A program made the position numbers and the translations under genes. This document shows positions 17,601 through 25,790 of a DNA stretch of 64,000 bases, in pieces (positions within the stretch are counted from its first letter, which is position 1; each line of letters begins with the position of its first letter). Below the pieces are notes generated by a model, which saw only the letters and a program-made list of their open reading frames with translations, made no database searches and was not told the origin of the DNA. The DNA is taken from the NCBI RefSeq assembly GCF_019468465.1, contig NZ_CP080519.1:6007001-6071000 (forward strand), in the 5' to 3' direction. The stretch comes from Amycolatopsis sp. DSM 110486 (lineage in GTDB: Bacteria > Actinomycetota > Actinomycetes > Mycobacteriales > Pseudonocardiaceae).

Positions 17601-18653
17601 GTTCGACGCGGCGCGCGGCTGTTCTCCGCCGACCTCCAGCACGGTGATCCCGAGCCGGCCCTCCTCGGCGAGCAGCCGCGGCTCGCCCTGGGTGCCGCCG
17701 CCGTCGACCACGACCACCACGTGCGGGAGGTCCTGCGGCGTGCCCGGCCGGCGCGTGAACGCGGGACGGTCGCCCAGGTCCGGGCCCAGCAGCTCGGCCA
17801 GCTCCACCGGGCCGGACGCCACGAGCCGGCGCCGGCCCGTCGCGTCGGTCAGGGCGGGCGCCGTGGCGTGCGGCAGCCACTTCGCCCACTCCCAGTCGTG
17901 CCGCCGGTCCGGGGCCACGCAGAACGCGACGCGCAGGTCGGTGGGGGAGTGGAAGGTCACCAGCTGCGACAGCAGCGAACGCGTCATCCCGAGCACCTCG
18001 GGGCGCCGGCCCGAGAGCGTCGTCGCCGCGTACGAGCGCAGCGACACCGAAACCGGCAGGCCCTCCACAGTGGAGTACGTGCGGATGAAGTACTTGAGGT
18101 TCGTCGACGAGACCGGGTCGAGGTCCTCCAGCGGCACCGTCTGCGGCGCGCGCAACGGCGTCGCGAGCGGTTGCGGGCCGGTGGCCGCGCGCACCAGCGC
18201 GAAGTGCCGGTCGCCGCGGCGGCGATCCCAGTACTGGCCCGTCTCCACGTACGCCCACAGGTCGGCCGGGTCGGGCTGCTGCGCGATGAGCGCCGCGCGC
18301 TGCTCGTCGGCGACCGCGCGCACCTTCGTGCGCAGGCCGGCGAGGTAACGCTGGTAGTCGCGGCGCTCCTCGTTGATCTGCGCCTTCTTGGCCATCCCGC
18401 CGCGCCCGAGCGACATCACGACCATGCCGCCCATCGCGGTCACGAACAGAGCGCCGAAAATCCAGGTCATCACCCCGCCGTCGCGTCCGATGTAGACGAA
18501 CGACATCGCGCCCATGCCGAGCATCATCGGCAGGAACATCATGAGCTGGACCAGCCCGCCCGAGCCGCTCTTGGGAAGCATCGGCGGGGACTGCAACATG
18601 ATCTCCCCGGGCTGCTCGCCGAGCAGGTCCAGGCGGTCGACCGACGGGCTCAT
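14700..18653 (-). CDS. eccC: Type VII secretion ATPase EccC (FtsK/SpoIIIE family, single-chain)
   Basis: 1317 residues, the length of one-piece EccC proteins (EccCa plus EccCb fused). Two N-terminal TM helices (about residues 30-80) and a DUF region precede three tandem ATPase domains. Walker A motifs are GATGSGKSELLRT (about 480), GAPQSGKSTLLKS (about 828) and GDVEAGKSSLLRA (about 1116). Walker B is complete in domain 1 (LLVIIDEFSELL) but altered in domain 2 (FLFVDNW) and domain 3 (YVLIDDYE), as is usual. It recognises substrates through the C-terminal domains and powers export. Start ATG 18653. Divergent from the substrate operon at 18789. Confidence 0.96.
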   Translation of the reverse strand: MSPSVDRLDLLGEQPGEIMLQSPPMLPKSGSGGLVQLMMFLPMMLGMGAMSFVYIGRDGGVMTWIFGALFVTAMGGMVVMSLGRGGMAKKAQINEERRDYQRYLAGLRTKVRAVADEQRAALIAQQPDPADLWAYVETGQYWDRRRGDRHFALVRAATGPQPLATPLRAPQTVPLEDLDPVSSTNLKYFIRTYSTVEGLPVSVSLRSYAATTLSGRRPEVLGMTRSLLSQLVTFHSPTDLRVAFCVAPDRRHDWEWAKWLPHATAPALTDATGRRRLVASGPVELAELLGPDLGDRPAFTRRPGTPQDLPHVVVVVDGGGTQGEPRLLAEEGRLGITVLEVGGEQPRAASNEQLLSLHVAPDQLGMVVLDGGTEARLGFLGTPDQLDRGAAEALARTLTPLYQGTAVVSEKPMSATFGLAGLLGIGDPRDTDTTVTWAPRAARDRLRIPLGVNPEGRSVELDFKESAEGGMGPHGLVIGATGSGKSELLRTLVTALAVTHSSEKLNLALIDFKGGATFAGMTGLPHVCAVITNLSDDLTLVDRMADALNGELLRRQELLHSAGNYASVRDYEKARADGVPLQPLPSLLVIIDEFSELLSSRPEFIDLFVAIGRLGRSLGIHLLLASQRLEEGRVRGLDSHLSYRIGLRTFSASESRAVLGVADAYHLPPVPGSAYLKSDNDTLTRFKAAYVSGELPPRSTIVREDGQQVGVLPFTFEAVEVPLAASVPVAETVEKGTGETIIGAMLSRLEGRGPEAHQIWLPPLSEPPTLDQLLPPLGTDVARGLCPLGWGGNGKLTIPVALVDKPFEQRRDMLWADFSGAAGNALVVGAPQSGKSTLLKSIAAMLALTHTPSEVQLFVLDMGGGALAPIAGLPHVSGYATRRDAQRCRRVVAELTTLLEQREEFFAAQGLESMAAFRARRADLVESTDGREFGDVFLFVDNWTTIRQEYEQLEEQITGLAARGLGFGIHVIVTVNQWIGVRAQLRDAIGTRFELRLGDPADSSIDRKVALNVPADRPGRGLTADKLHFLAALPRVDGDQRPETIGAGGLDLVRRITAAWPGSRAPQVRLLPSEVPLESLPAAPSGRVVLGIAESTLRPVHLDFSSDPHFLAFGDVEAGKSSLLRAIASGISAAFTPDQALMLVGDYRRGLLGAVDQPHLLGYAGAENTLTDLVGQCATAMRNRLPGPDVTPEQLRSRSWWRGPDLYVLIDDYELVATSGKNPLLPLLEFLPQARDIGLHLIIARASGGAGRGLYEPVLQRVRELGSPGLIMSGTKEEGPLLGDVKPSPQPPGRGTLVSRRHGTGLVQVAWTKPVES

Positions 18654-18788
18654 ACCCCGTATTTTCGCCACCACCGCGGCCGTCCTGGTGGGTACTTTTG
18701 CCGTCCGCTCGCTGCCGGAAGCGCTTTTACGCTCTGCCGAGGCCACCCCCACGGGGGAGGCAGCACGCCGCACCCAGGAAGGAGAGCC

Positions 18789-19565
18789 ATGGTCACCGCG
18801 GGCGAGTACCGGGCGGAACCCGAGGCCATGCGCTCGATCGTGGGCAACGTCGGCGGCATCGTCGCCCACGGGATCAACGCGGTCGCCGACCTCGAGAAAC
18901 TCGTGGTCCAGCCGACGTCGTTCGCGGCCTTCGGCAGCGCCGTCGCGGCGGCCAACTCGGCGCTGCAGTCGACCCAGGTCACGGCCGTGCGCACGCTGTT
19001 GCAGCTGCTGCAGCAGATCAACGGCCTGGTCAAGACCAGCGCCGACGCCTACCAGGCGGCCGATGAGGCCGCGGCGAGCGGTTACGGCGGCGGCACCTCC
19101 ACGGCGGCAGCGCCCTCGTCGTCGATCTGGGGCACCCCGCACGCCGGCGAGCTGGCCACCATCGCGATCAACGACAGCGCCGGCGCCCACGGCGAGCCGA
19201 GCTCCGTCGGCAACGTGCTGCGCTATCTCGGCGACGCCGACCTCGGCAAGCTGGGCGAGCACCCGATCACCGACGCCCGCTTCCACGGCGTCGCCGACTT
19301 CAACGACTGGCTCGCCGGAGACGCCGACAACCAGGCCCGGGTCGGCCTGATCGAGGTCTACGCCGGCACCGCGCGCACCTTCGGCGACGTGCCCGGCGGC
19401 GTGCACGCGGGCGACGTCGTGGTGGTCGAACCCCTGCTGTTCGCCGACTCCGGCCCGGTGATCGGCGTGGCCGGCGACGGCGGCGCCCTCTACAACCACG
19501 GACTCGTCGACCCCGGCCTCGGCGGCCTGGCCAAGCTCAGCGTCTACCGGCCCGCATCCGTCTGA
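18789..19565 (+). CDS. Type VII secretion-associated protein with YxxxD motif
   Basis: 258 residues, preceded by a strong AGGAAGGAGAG. Residues 1-95 form an EspC/WXG100-like helical domain ending in Y-Q-A-A-D (SADAYQAADEAA), the type VII export motif. Residues ~115-258 form a separate globular domain, probably beta-rich, with VVVVEPLLFADSGPVIGVAGD near its end. No Sec signal. First gene of a rightward operon with substrates and eccD, so likely a substrate or co-substrate. A -10-like TACGCT (about 18727) is followed by a C5/G5 hairpin (18742-18761) in the leader. Confidence 0.8.
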   Translation: MVTAGEYRAEPEAMRSIVGNVGGIVAHGINAVADLEKLVVQPTSFAAFGSAVAAANSALQSTQVTAVRTLLQLLQQINGLVKTSADAYQAADEAAASGYGGGTSTAAAPSSSIWGTPHAGELATIAINDSAGAHGEPSSVGNVLRYLGDADLGKLGEHPITDARFHGVADFNDWLAGDADNQARVGLIEVYAGTARTFGDVPGGVHAGDVVVVEPLLFADSGPVIGVAGDGGALYNHGLVDPGLGGLAKLSVYRPASV

Positions 19566-19593
19566 CTCCCGACTCCCGAGCAAGTGAGGTCCG

Positions 19594-20691
19594 ATGCTGA
19601 CATTCCCGAACTCCAGCGCGATGGACGCCACGGCGTCCTCGGGCGGCCCGATCACCACGCTGCCGCAGATCGTCACCGGCCAGCCGGAGCAGATCGCGAA
19701 GCACGTGCTCGACCTGCTGCACAAGGCGAGCGAGTTCGCGTCGCTCTACACCGAGCTGAGCAAGGCGGCCGACCAGCTGGGCAAGGTCTGGTCCGGCACC
19801 GCGTCGGAGTCGGCGCTGAAGAAGATCACCGATTCGCTCGACCAGCTCACGAAGATCATCGGCGTGATCGAGAAGGGCGCGCAGCTGCTCGGCGTGTCGG
19901 GCACGCTCGTGAAGACGGCGCAGGAGGCCTACCGTTCGGTGGTCTCGGCGGTGAACCCCACCGTCGCGTCGCTCATGTCGAACTGGTGGACCTACGGCGC
20001 CGCCGTGGCACTGTCCACGGCCACGAGTGCTTCGCTGAAGGCGTTCATCACGGCGATCGGCGCGCTGCTCAAGGCGCTCGGCGCGGGTGACCTCGCGAAC
20101 CAGATCACGCAGGTCGCGCAGATCATCGGCGAGATCGAGAAGCTTTTCCACGGCGGTGACGCCGGTTCGGCCGCCGCGGCCGGCGCCACCGGCAACACGG
20201 CCGTGTCGAGCACCCCGGTCACCGCTCCGCAGGCGCCGCCGTCGGTGGCGAGCGCGGCCGGGCAGCAGACGATCGCCGGTGGCACCGGCGGCGGTGTGGG
20301 CGGTGGGGCGACGGCGCCGGCCGGGCAGCCGCCGTTCACCAACTACACGCCGCCCGCGCTGGCCGGGACCACGGGAACCACCCCGACCACACCGGTGACG
20401 GCCAACGGCACTCCGCTCGACCCGGCCAACAGCTGGATCGCCGTCGACCCGAGTACTTCGGCGCCGAGCACGACGCCGATCCAGCCCACCGCGCCCACCG
20501 CTCCGCCGGGCGGCACCGTCAGCCCGATCGCCCCCGCCGGCGCAGGAGAGGTCGTGATCCACACCGACCTGTCCACCGGCCAGTCGACCGTCGAGGCGCC
20601 CGCCGGCCAGGACCTCGACATCAACCTCGACCTCACCTACAACGGCCAGCACTTCCAGCAGCACGTCGACATCGACGCGAAGGGCGCCTAG
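19594..20691 (+). CDS. WXG-domain type VII substrate with Pro/Thr-rich linker
   Basis: 365 residues. An N-terminal helical region contains GKVWSGTASESALKK (W-S-G) at about residues 66-80, the WXG signature. Hydrophobic helices around 125-185 (YGAAVALSTATSASLKAFI) could form a pore-like or membrane-associating segment. A long Ala/Pro/Thr/Gly linker (~200-310) follows, then a small beta domain (VVIHTDLSTGQSTVEAP, DINLDLTYNGQ). No Sec signal. It sits 28 bases after the previous gene and three before the next. It is an exported protein of unknown role. Confidence 0.8.
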   Translation: MLTFPNSSAMDATASSGGPITTLPQIVTGQPEQIAKHVLDLLHKASEFASLYTELSKAADQLGKVWSGTASESALKKITDSLDQLTKIIGVIEKGAQLLGVSGTLVKTAQEAYRSVVSAVNPTVASLMSNWWTYGAAVALSTATSASLKAFITAIGALLKALGAGDLANQITQVAQIIGEIEKLFHGGDAGSAAAAGATGNTAVSSTPVTAPQAPPSVASAAGQQTIAGGTGGGVGGGATAPAGQPPFTNYTPPALAGTTGTTPTTPVTANGTPLDPANSWIAVDPSTSAPSTTPIQPTAPTAPPGGTVSPIAPAGAGEVVIHTDLSTGQSTVEAPAGQDLDINLDLTYNGQHFQQHVDIDAKGA

Positions 20692-20694
20692 GCC

Positions 20695-22047
20695 ATGGCC
20701 GTCGACGCCTCCGGGGTCGTCAGCTCGGTCCTGTCGTCCTACCGGCAGGTGCTGGTCGAGTGCCAGCGTCGGGTCACGGGCGACCCGGCGGCGCTGAACA
20801 CCGCTTCGCAGCAGTGCGGTACGCAGGCGTCGACGGTGTCCGGCAAGGCGACCGAGATTTCCCAGGCGGCCAAGGACCTGCACACCGACTGGGACGGCGC
20901 CGCCTACACCGCCTACGCCACGGCCGCGCAGAAGTCGGCCGACGAGCTCACCGAAGACGCCACCTTGCTGGCCGACCAGGCCAAGCGCCTGGCCTCTGCC
21001 GCGCAACTGCTGCAATGGGCCCGCCAGGCGCTCGACTCCGTGCTCGCGCAGTTCGACCAGTACGGCGCCCAGCTCACCAGCCAGGCCAAGGCCGCCAACC
21101 CCAACGCCGTCGGCGCGTTCATCTCCGCCGCGCGCCAGCTCGGCGAGCAGGCCGTCGCGATGGCGAAACAGGTGGCCGACGAGCTTTCCGAAGCGCTGGC
21201 ACAGCTTTTCCCGCCCGAAGGAGTCGGCCGGCTGGAACACGAGCTGGGCAAGTGGAGCACGGGCGCGCTGAGCTGGCTCAACGGCGAACCCCTCGACGGG
21301 CGCAAACGGCCGCGCACCGTGCCCTCGTGGTTCGGCAACTCCGGCTGGAAGAAGCTCACCTGGGACGGCCTGCGGGGCACGCGCGCGCCGAAGAAGGCCG
21401 ACACGCCCTTCGGCCAGCCGGAGCCGGAAACCTTGAAGGACAAGGCATTCAAGAACACCGAGATCACCTACCTCAAGACCAAGCACGACCAGGACGGCTT
21501 GTCTCCCGAGTACGACGGGAAGATCACCTCCGAAGGCTGGGACGCCAAGGCCTCGGGCCACGCCCAGCTCGCCGCGCTCGACAAGGACGTGGACGGCAAG
21601 CTCGAGTACGGCGTCGCGGAGGCCCAAGGGAAGGCCTCGGTCTTCGCCGGCGGTGAGGTGAGCGGTTCGGCGCAGCTGGGTGCCCACGGCTTGGGGCTGC
21701 ACGGCAACGCGTTCGTCGGCGGCAAGGTCGAAGGCGAGGTCTCGGCCGACGTCGCGGGCGTCGGGGTCGGCGCCAACGGCACGCTGCAGTACGGCCTCGG
21801 CGCGCAGCTCGACGGCCAGGCCGTGTACGACGCGGGGCACATCAAGGTGAACTTCAAGGCGGGCGTCGCGCTCGGCCTCGGCGCGGGCGTGGGGGCCAAG
21901 ATCGACATCGACCTGCCGAAGCTGGGCCACACCATTGGCGAGTACGGCGGCGCGGCGGTCGACGCCGTCGGCAGCGCCGCGAACGAGGCGGCGGACTACG
22001 TCGGCCACACGTGGGACGACGCCGTGAACTACGTGGGATCTTGGTGA
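20695..22047 (+). CDS. WXG100-domain protein with glycine-rich repetitive C-terminal domain
   Basis: 450 residues. Residues 1-105 are a WXG100 domain (DLHTDWDGAAYTAY, W-D-G near residue 64); a further helical region runs to about 165; 180-265 is basic with Trp (SWFGNSGWKKLTWDGL); 270-410 is a striking alternating Gly/Ala/Val and polar pattern (ASGHAQLAALD, GEVSGSAQLGAHGLGL, GGKVEGEVSADVAGVG), suggesting a repetitive beta-sheet or membrane-inserting module; a short acidic tail follows. This layout is common in actinobacterial type VII exported proteins and polymorphic-toxin-like proteins. Function unknown. Confidence 0.8.
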   Translation: MAVDASGVVSSVLSSYRQVLVECQRRVTGDPAALNTASQQCGTQASTVSGKATEISQAAKDLHTDWDGAAYTAYATAAQKSADELTEDATLLADQAKRLASAAQLLQWARQALDSVLAQFDQYGAQLTSQAKAANPNAVGAFISAARQLGEQAVAMAKQVADELSEALAQLFPPEGVGRLEHELGKWSTGALSWLNGEPLDGRKRPRTVPSWFGNSGWKKLTWDGLRGTRAPKKADTPFGQPEPETLKDKAFKNTEITYLKTKHDQDGLSPEYDGKITSEGWDAKASGHAQLAALDKDVDGKLEYGVAEAQGKASVFAGGEVSGSAQLGAHGLGLHGNAFVGGKVEGEVSADVAGVGVGANGTLQYGLGAQLDGQAVYDAGHIKVNFKAGVALGLGAGVGAKIDIDLPKLGHTIGEYGGAAVDAVGSAANEAADYVGHTWDDAVNYVGSW

Positions 22048-22054
22048 AAACACC

Positions 22055-22561
22055 GTGACTGTCCCTGAAACCGTCTCGCTCCCGCTGGGTTTCGACGTCC
22101 CCGAGGGGTGGATGCCGCTCGACCCGGCGGGGGCGGGCGCGCCGGGCGTCGCGTTCGTCGCGGTGCACCCCGAAGCGGGCTTCACGCCCAACATCACGCT
22201 CGGCGTGCGTCAGCGCCCCGACCCGGCAACGCTGGCCGAGATCGCCGACGAGGCCGTGGAACGCCTGGGCCGCACCATGGCGCTGCTCGACGTGGTGAGC
22301 CGCCACGACGTCGGCGACACCACCGCACCCGGGCTCACGCAGGTGCTGCGCATGCGCACCGGCGAGGGCACGGATCTGGTGCAGACACAGGTGTTCCTCA
22401 CCGTGCCGGGTGCCGACGGGCCGATCGCGCGCGTGGTGCTCGAGCTCGTCTTCACCGCCGAACCCGAGGCGGCGCAACGCCTCACGCCCGACTTCCGCCG
22501 ATTCGTCGCCGGCGTGCACGTCCGCCGCAACCACCCCGCAGGAGAAGGAGAACAGCTGTGA
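22055..22561 (+). CDS. LpqN/DUF1795-like protein of the type VII locus
   Basis: 168 residues from GTG 22055, seven bases after the preceding stop. The pattern LPLGFDVPEGWMPLDP, then GVAFVAVHP and FTPNITLGV, is that of LpqN/DUF1795 proteins with a Mog1/PsbP-like fold. No signal peptide or lipobox, so probably cytoplasmic, unlike true LpqN lipoproteins. The position between exported WXG proteins and eccD suggests a chaperone or accessory role. The downstream GTG overlaps its stop. Confidence 0.65.
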   Translation: MTVPETVSLPLGFDVPEGWMPLDPAGAGAPGVAFVAVHPEAGFTPNITLGVRQRPDPATLAEIADEAVERLGRTMALLDVVSRHDVGDTTAPGLTQVLRMRTGEGTDLVQTQVFLTVPGADGPIARVVLELVFTAEPEAAQRLTPDFRRFVAGVHVRRNHPAGEGEQL

Positions 22562-22881
22562 CCGACCCGTACGCCGTGCCGGACATGGACGAGCTGCTGG
22601 CGCAGGTCCGCCGGCAGACCGAAGAGGTGCAGCGCATCCAGCGCTCGGTCGAGGCCATGGAGGTCAAGGCGGCTTCGCGGCAGAACGAGGTCACGGTGTC
22701 GCTGCGCGGCGACGGCCGTTTCACCTCCATCGACATCGACCCGCGTGCGATCCGCGAGTACGACGCGCGCAACCTGTCGGAGATCGTGCTCGAGGCGGTG
22801 AACGCGGGCCTGCAGAAGCTGGCCGAGGCGAGCAGCGCGAAGTTCGCCCCGGTGATCGAGGCGTCCAGGTCCGTGCAGTGA
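22558..22881 (+). CDS. YbaB/EbfC-family DNA-binding-like protein
   Basis: 107 residues from GTG 22558, which overlaps the previous stop and has a strong AGGAGAAGGAG site. An N-terminal coiled helix (MDELLAQVRRQTEEVQRIQ) is followed by VTVSLRGDGRFTSIDIDPRAI, the typical YbaB strand-turn-strand, and a C-terminal helix. YbaB proteins are dimeric nucleoid-type DNA binders; members inside ESX loci are common but uncharacterised. Its stop overlaps the eccD GTG by four bases. Confidence 0.85.
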   Translation: MTDPYAVPDMDELLAQVRRQTEEVQRIQRSVEAMEVKAASRQNEVTVSLRGDGRFTSIDIDPRAIREYDARNLSEIVLEAVNAGLQKLAEASSAKFAPVIEASRSVQ

Positions 22882-24257
22882 GCGCCCCGGCGCTGGCCGG
22901 GTCCACCCGGCGCGTGACGATCGTGACGCCGCGCGCCCGCGTGGACGTCGCGCTGCCGCAGCAAAGCACGTTCGCGGAGCTCGTGCCGCAGCTCGTGCGG
23001 CTCGCCGGTGCGACGGGCCAGGCCGCGGCCGAGCACCCGGGGTGGGTGCTCTCGCGGCTCGGCGGCGCGCCGCTCGCGCTCGGGCTCACCGTGGCCGCCG
23101 CGCAGGTGCGCGACGGTGAGGTGCTGCACCTGACTCCGCGAGAACGTCCGCGCGGACCCCTGCTGTTCGACGATGTCGTGGACTCGATCGCCAGCGTCGG
23201 CGACGCCGCGTCCACCGCGTGGGGCCCTCGCATCGCGCGGCGCGCGGGCATCGCGGCGGCCGTAGTGCTGCTGGCGGCCGGTGGGCTGCTGGTGCAGGCG
23301 TCGACGGCGGGCAGCGTGCTGGCGCCGATCGCGACGGGGCTGTTGTCGCTGATCCTTCTGCTCGGCGGCGGCGCGTTGAGCCGCGCCTACGGTGACTCGG
23401 GCGCGGGTGCGGCCGGTGCGGTGGCGGGGGTGTTCGTCGCACTGCTGGCGGGGATGTCGATCCTGCCACCGCATGGCGTGATCTCCCTGTCGGCCGGTCC
23501 GTTGGCCGCGGGTTTGGCCGCGGTGACGGTGTACGGCGTGCTGGCCGCGGTGTCGGTGGCCGACCGGCTGCCGATTTTCGTGGCCATCACGGGTTCGGCC
23601 GGTCTTGGTGCGCTGACGACCGGCGTGGTGTTGCTGTCCGGGGTGACGCCGGTCGCCGCGGCGGCTGTCGCTGCGGTCTTGGCGACGGCGTTGGCGGCCG
23701 TGACGCCGATGCTCGCGCTGCGCCTGGGCCGGCTGCCGCTGCCGCGGGTGCCGGACGACATGGAATCCTTCCGTGCCGACGAACAGCCGTCCCTCGGCGC
23801 GGAGGTCATCGGCCGGACCACGTATGCGCAGATGTTGCTGACGGCGTTGCTCGTGGCTTTGGGTCTCGTCGTCGTGGCTTCGGCGGTGACGCTCGCCGCT
23901 TCGGGCGGGCCGTGGGAGGCGGGGCTGGCGGCTTTGGTGGGCGTCGCGTGGGTGCAGCGATCGCGTTCCTACGCGGGCCGGCAGCAACGCCTGGCGCTGG
24001 CCGGTTTCGGCGTGGTCACGGTGCTCACGGCCGGCGCGTGGCTGATCGCGACCGACAACCGCACGCTGCTTCTTGCTGCCGGCGCGGCTTTGCTGATCGC
24101 CGCCGTGGTCTGTCTGGTGTACGCGACGCGGGTGGCGAAGGGCGTGCGGTCGCCGTATTGGTCGCGTTTGCTGGACGTTTCCGAGTTCCTGGTGCTGCTG
24201 GCGTTGGTGCCGTTCGTGGGGATGATCGCGGGGGTGTACGAAGCCGTGCGTGGCTAG
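22878..24257 (+). CDS. eccD: Type VII secretion integral membrane protein EccD
   Basis: 459 residues from GTG 22878 (overlapping the previous stop). Residues ~10-90 form the ubiquitin-like YukD domain (RVTIVTPRARVDVALPQQ); from ~125 on there are about 11 TM helices, the hallmark of EccD, which builds the export channel of the ESX core. The cytoplasmic loop around residues 280-310 (PRVPDDMESFRADEQPS) is typical. Last gene of the rightward operon; it overlaps the convergent methyltransferase by four bases. Confidence 0.94.
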   Translation: MSAPALAGSTRRVTIVTPRARVDVALPQQSTFAELVPQLVRLAGATGQAAAEHPGWVLSRLGGAPLALGLTVAAAQVRDGEVLHLTPRERPRGPLLFDDVVDSIASVGDAASTAWGPRIARRAGIAAAVVLLAAGGLLVQASTAGSVLAPIATGLLSLILLLGGGALSRAYGDSGAGAAGAVAGVFVALLAGMSILPPHGVISLSAGPLAAGLAAVTVYGVLAAVSVADRLPIFVAITGSAGLGALTTGVVLLSGVTPVAAAAVAAVLATALAAVTPMLALRLGRLPLPRVPDDMESFRADEQPSLGAEVIGRTTYAQMLLTALLVALGLVVVASAVTLAASGGPWEAGLAALVGVAWVQRSRSYAGRQQRLALAGFGVVTVLTAGAWLIATDNRTLLLAAGAALLIAAVVCLVYATRVAKGVRSPYWSRLLDVSEFLVLLALVPFVGMIAGVYEAVRG

Positions 24258-25045
24258 GTAGTCGCGGTCACGAAGTGGGTGCGGCCGGGGACGACGCCTC
24301 CGGGCTGGGGGTGGAGACGGCCGTGGTTCGCGTCCGCAGCGCCGGGGGCGGTGAGGTGGTCCGCGGTCCAGCCGCCGGCTCGGCACAGCGCGGCCGGGTC
24401 GTCGGAGCCGAACGGTGGTGGGAAACCGTTGTCGGCGCACCACTTGCGGTAGGGCTGCATGGCGGGGGAGTCGAGGCCGGTGGTGCCGGAGACGTCGGCG
24501 GCGAAGCGGCTGCCCGGCGCAGACAACTGTGCCGCGGTCTTCAGCAGCGCGACGATCTGGTCTTCGGCGAAGTAGAAGAACAGCCCCTCGGCGAGCCACA
24601 GCGTTCGCGCGCCGGGTTGGTAGCCCGCGTCGAGCAGAGGCGTGGCCCAGTCGGCGTTGAGGTCGGCCGCGACGGTGTGGCGGCGGCACCGAGGGGCGGC
24701 CTGCGCGAGGACGGGTTCCTTGGTGGCGAACACTTCCGCACGGTCCACTTCGTACCAGTCGAGCGTGGCCGGCAGGTCCAGCCGGTACGGGCGGGTGTCC
24801 AGGCCCGCGCCCAGCAGCACGACCTGCGTTACGTCCCGTGCTGCCGTGGCCAGGTCGTCGAACCAGCGGACGCGGACGGGGAGGTACGGGTTCTCGCCGC
24901 CGGTGGCGCGTTCGGAGGCGGCCATCGTCGCGAAGCCGCGCTCTCCGGCCAGTTCCCGGGCGAAGGGGTCGTCGAAGAGCCGGTCCGCGCGCTCGGACTC
25001 CCGAGCGCGGGCGGCGGCGATCCAGAAGGCACTGCCCACGGTCAT
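24254..25045 (-). CDS. Class I SAM-dependent methyltransferase (leucine carboxyl methyltransferase-like)
   Basis: 263 residues. The family typified by TIGR00027/LCM proteins is recognised by LFDDPFARELAG near the N-terminus, QVVLLGAGLDTRPYRL (SAM-binding loop, about 70-85), DWYEVDRAEVFATKE, and TLWLAEGLFFYF. Many actinobacteria have large sets of these; substrates are mostly unknown. On the minus strand a -10-like TAGGTT (25052-25057) lies six bases before ATG, so the mRNA is probably leaderless. It interrupts the type VII region between eccD and eccE. Confidence 0.9.
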   Translation of the reverse strand: MTVGSAFWIAAARARESERADRLFDDPFARELAGERGFATMAASERATGGENPYLPVRVRWFDDLATAARDVTQVVLLGAGLDTRPYRLDLPATLDWYEVDRAEVFATKEPVLAQAAPRCRRHTVAADLNADWATPLLDAGYQPGARTLWLAEGLFFYFAEDQIVALLKTAAQLSAPGSRFAADVSGTTGLDSPAMQPYRKWCADNGFPPPFGSDDPAALCRAGGWTADHLTAPGAADANHGRLHPQPGGVVPGRTHFVTATT

Positions 25046-25058
25046 GGCGCCAACCTAC

Positions 25059-25760
25059 CTAGGACCACCAGGTGGCCGAGCCGACCGTCGTGAAGCCGAG
25101 GGATTCGTAGAGCGGTTTGCCGGGTTTGGCGGCGGTGAGGGTGACGGTTCGTCCGTCCACTTCGGACAGCACGGTGTGCATGAGGGCGCGGCCGACGCCG
25201 CGGGAGCGGTGGGCCGGCAGGGTCGTGACCCAGTAGAGGCCGACGGCCGCGCCGTCGTCGATGACGAGGCAGGCGCCGGCGGGTTCGGCGTCGCGGGTCA
25301 CGAGCCAGGTGGTGACGCCGTCGCGCGCCAGCAGGGCGGGCGGGAAGACCTCGCCGCGGACGTAGGGCTGGTGGCGCCCGAGCGGAAAGCCGTGGACGAC
25401 CACGTTTTCCACCGTCGCGAGCAGGTCTGGGGTCTCGACGCGGAGGGCGCTGCGCTCACCGAAGCCGGGGCCCGTGCGGGTCATCACGGGCAGCTGGCGC
25501 GACGTGAGGCCGAGCAGCGACATGTCGACAGTGCCGTACGCGTCTTCGACCAGGACAGTTGGCGCGTTCTTCGCCAGCTCGGTGAGCTCGGCGACGTCGT
25601 CGGCGCTCGGGGTGGCGGTCCTCAGCACGATCCGCATCCCGCTGCGCTCGCTGCCGTGCACGCACACGAAGCCGGGCCGCGTGGTCACGGCGTGGCCGCG
25701 GCTCTCGGCGACGATCGTCCAGAAGGCGGCCGCGTTCGCCACCGCGAGGTTGAGCGCCAT
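25059..25760 (-). CDS. GNAT-family N-acetyltransferase
   Basis: 233 residues. The acetyl-CoA pyrophosphate loop HRSRGVGRALMHTVL (about residues 185-200) follows GLYWVTTLPA, and the C-terminus LYESLGFTTVGSATWW is the classic GNAT end. The N-terminal half (to ~120) is poorly conserved and probably forms the acceptor site or a degenerate second GNAT lobe. Substrate unknown. TAGGGT (25768-25773, minus strand) seven bases before ATG suggests a leaderless transcript. Confidence 0.88.
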   Translation of the reverse strand: MALNLAVANAAAFWTIVAESRGHAVTTRPGFVCVHGSERSGMRIVLRTATPSADDVAELTELAKNAPTVLVEDAYGTVDMSLLGLTSRQLPVMTRTGPGFGERSALRVETPDLLATVENVVVHGFPLGRHQPYVRGEVFPPALLARDGVTTWLVTRDAEPAGACLVIDDGAAVGLYWVTTLPAHRSRGVGRALMHTVLSEVDGRTVTLTAAKPGKPLYESLGFTTVGSATWWS

Positions 25761-25790
25761 GCGTTCGACCCTAACCGGCCGGTGGCACTC

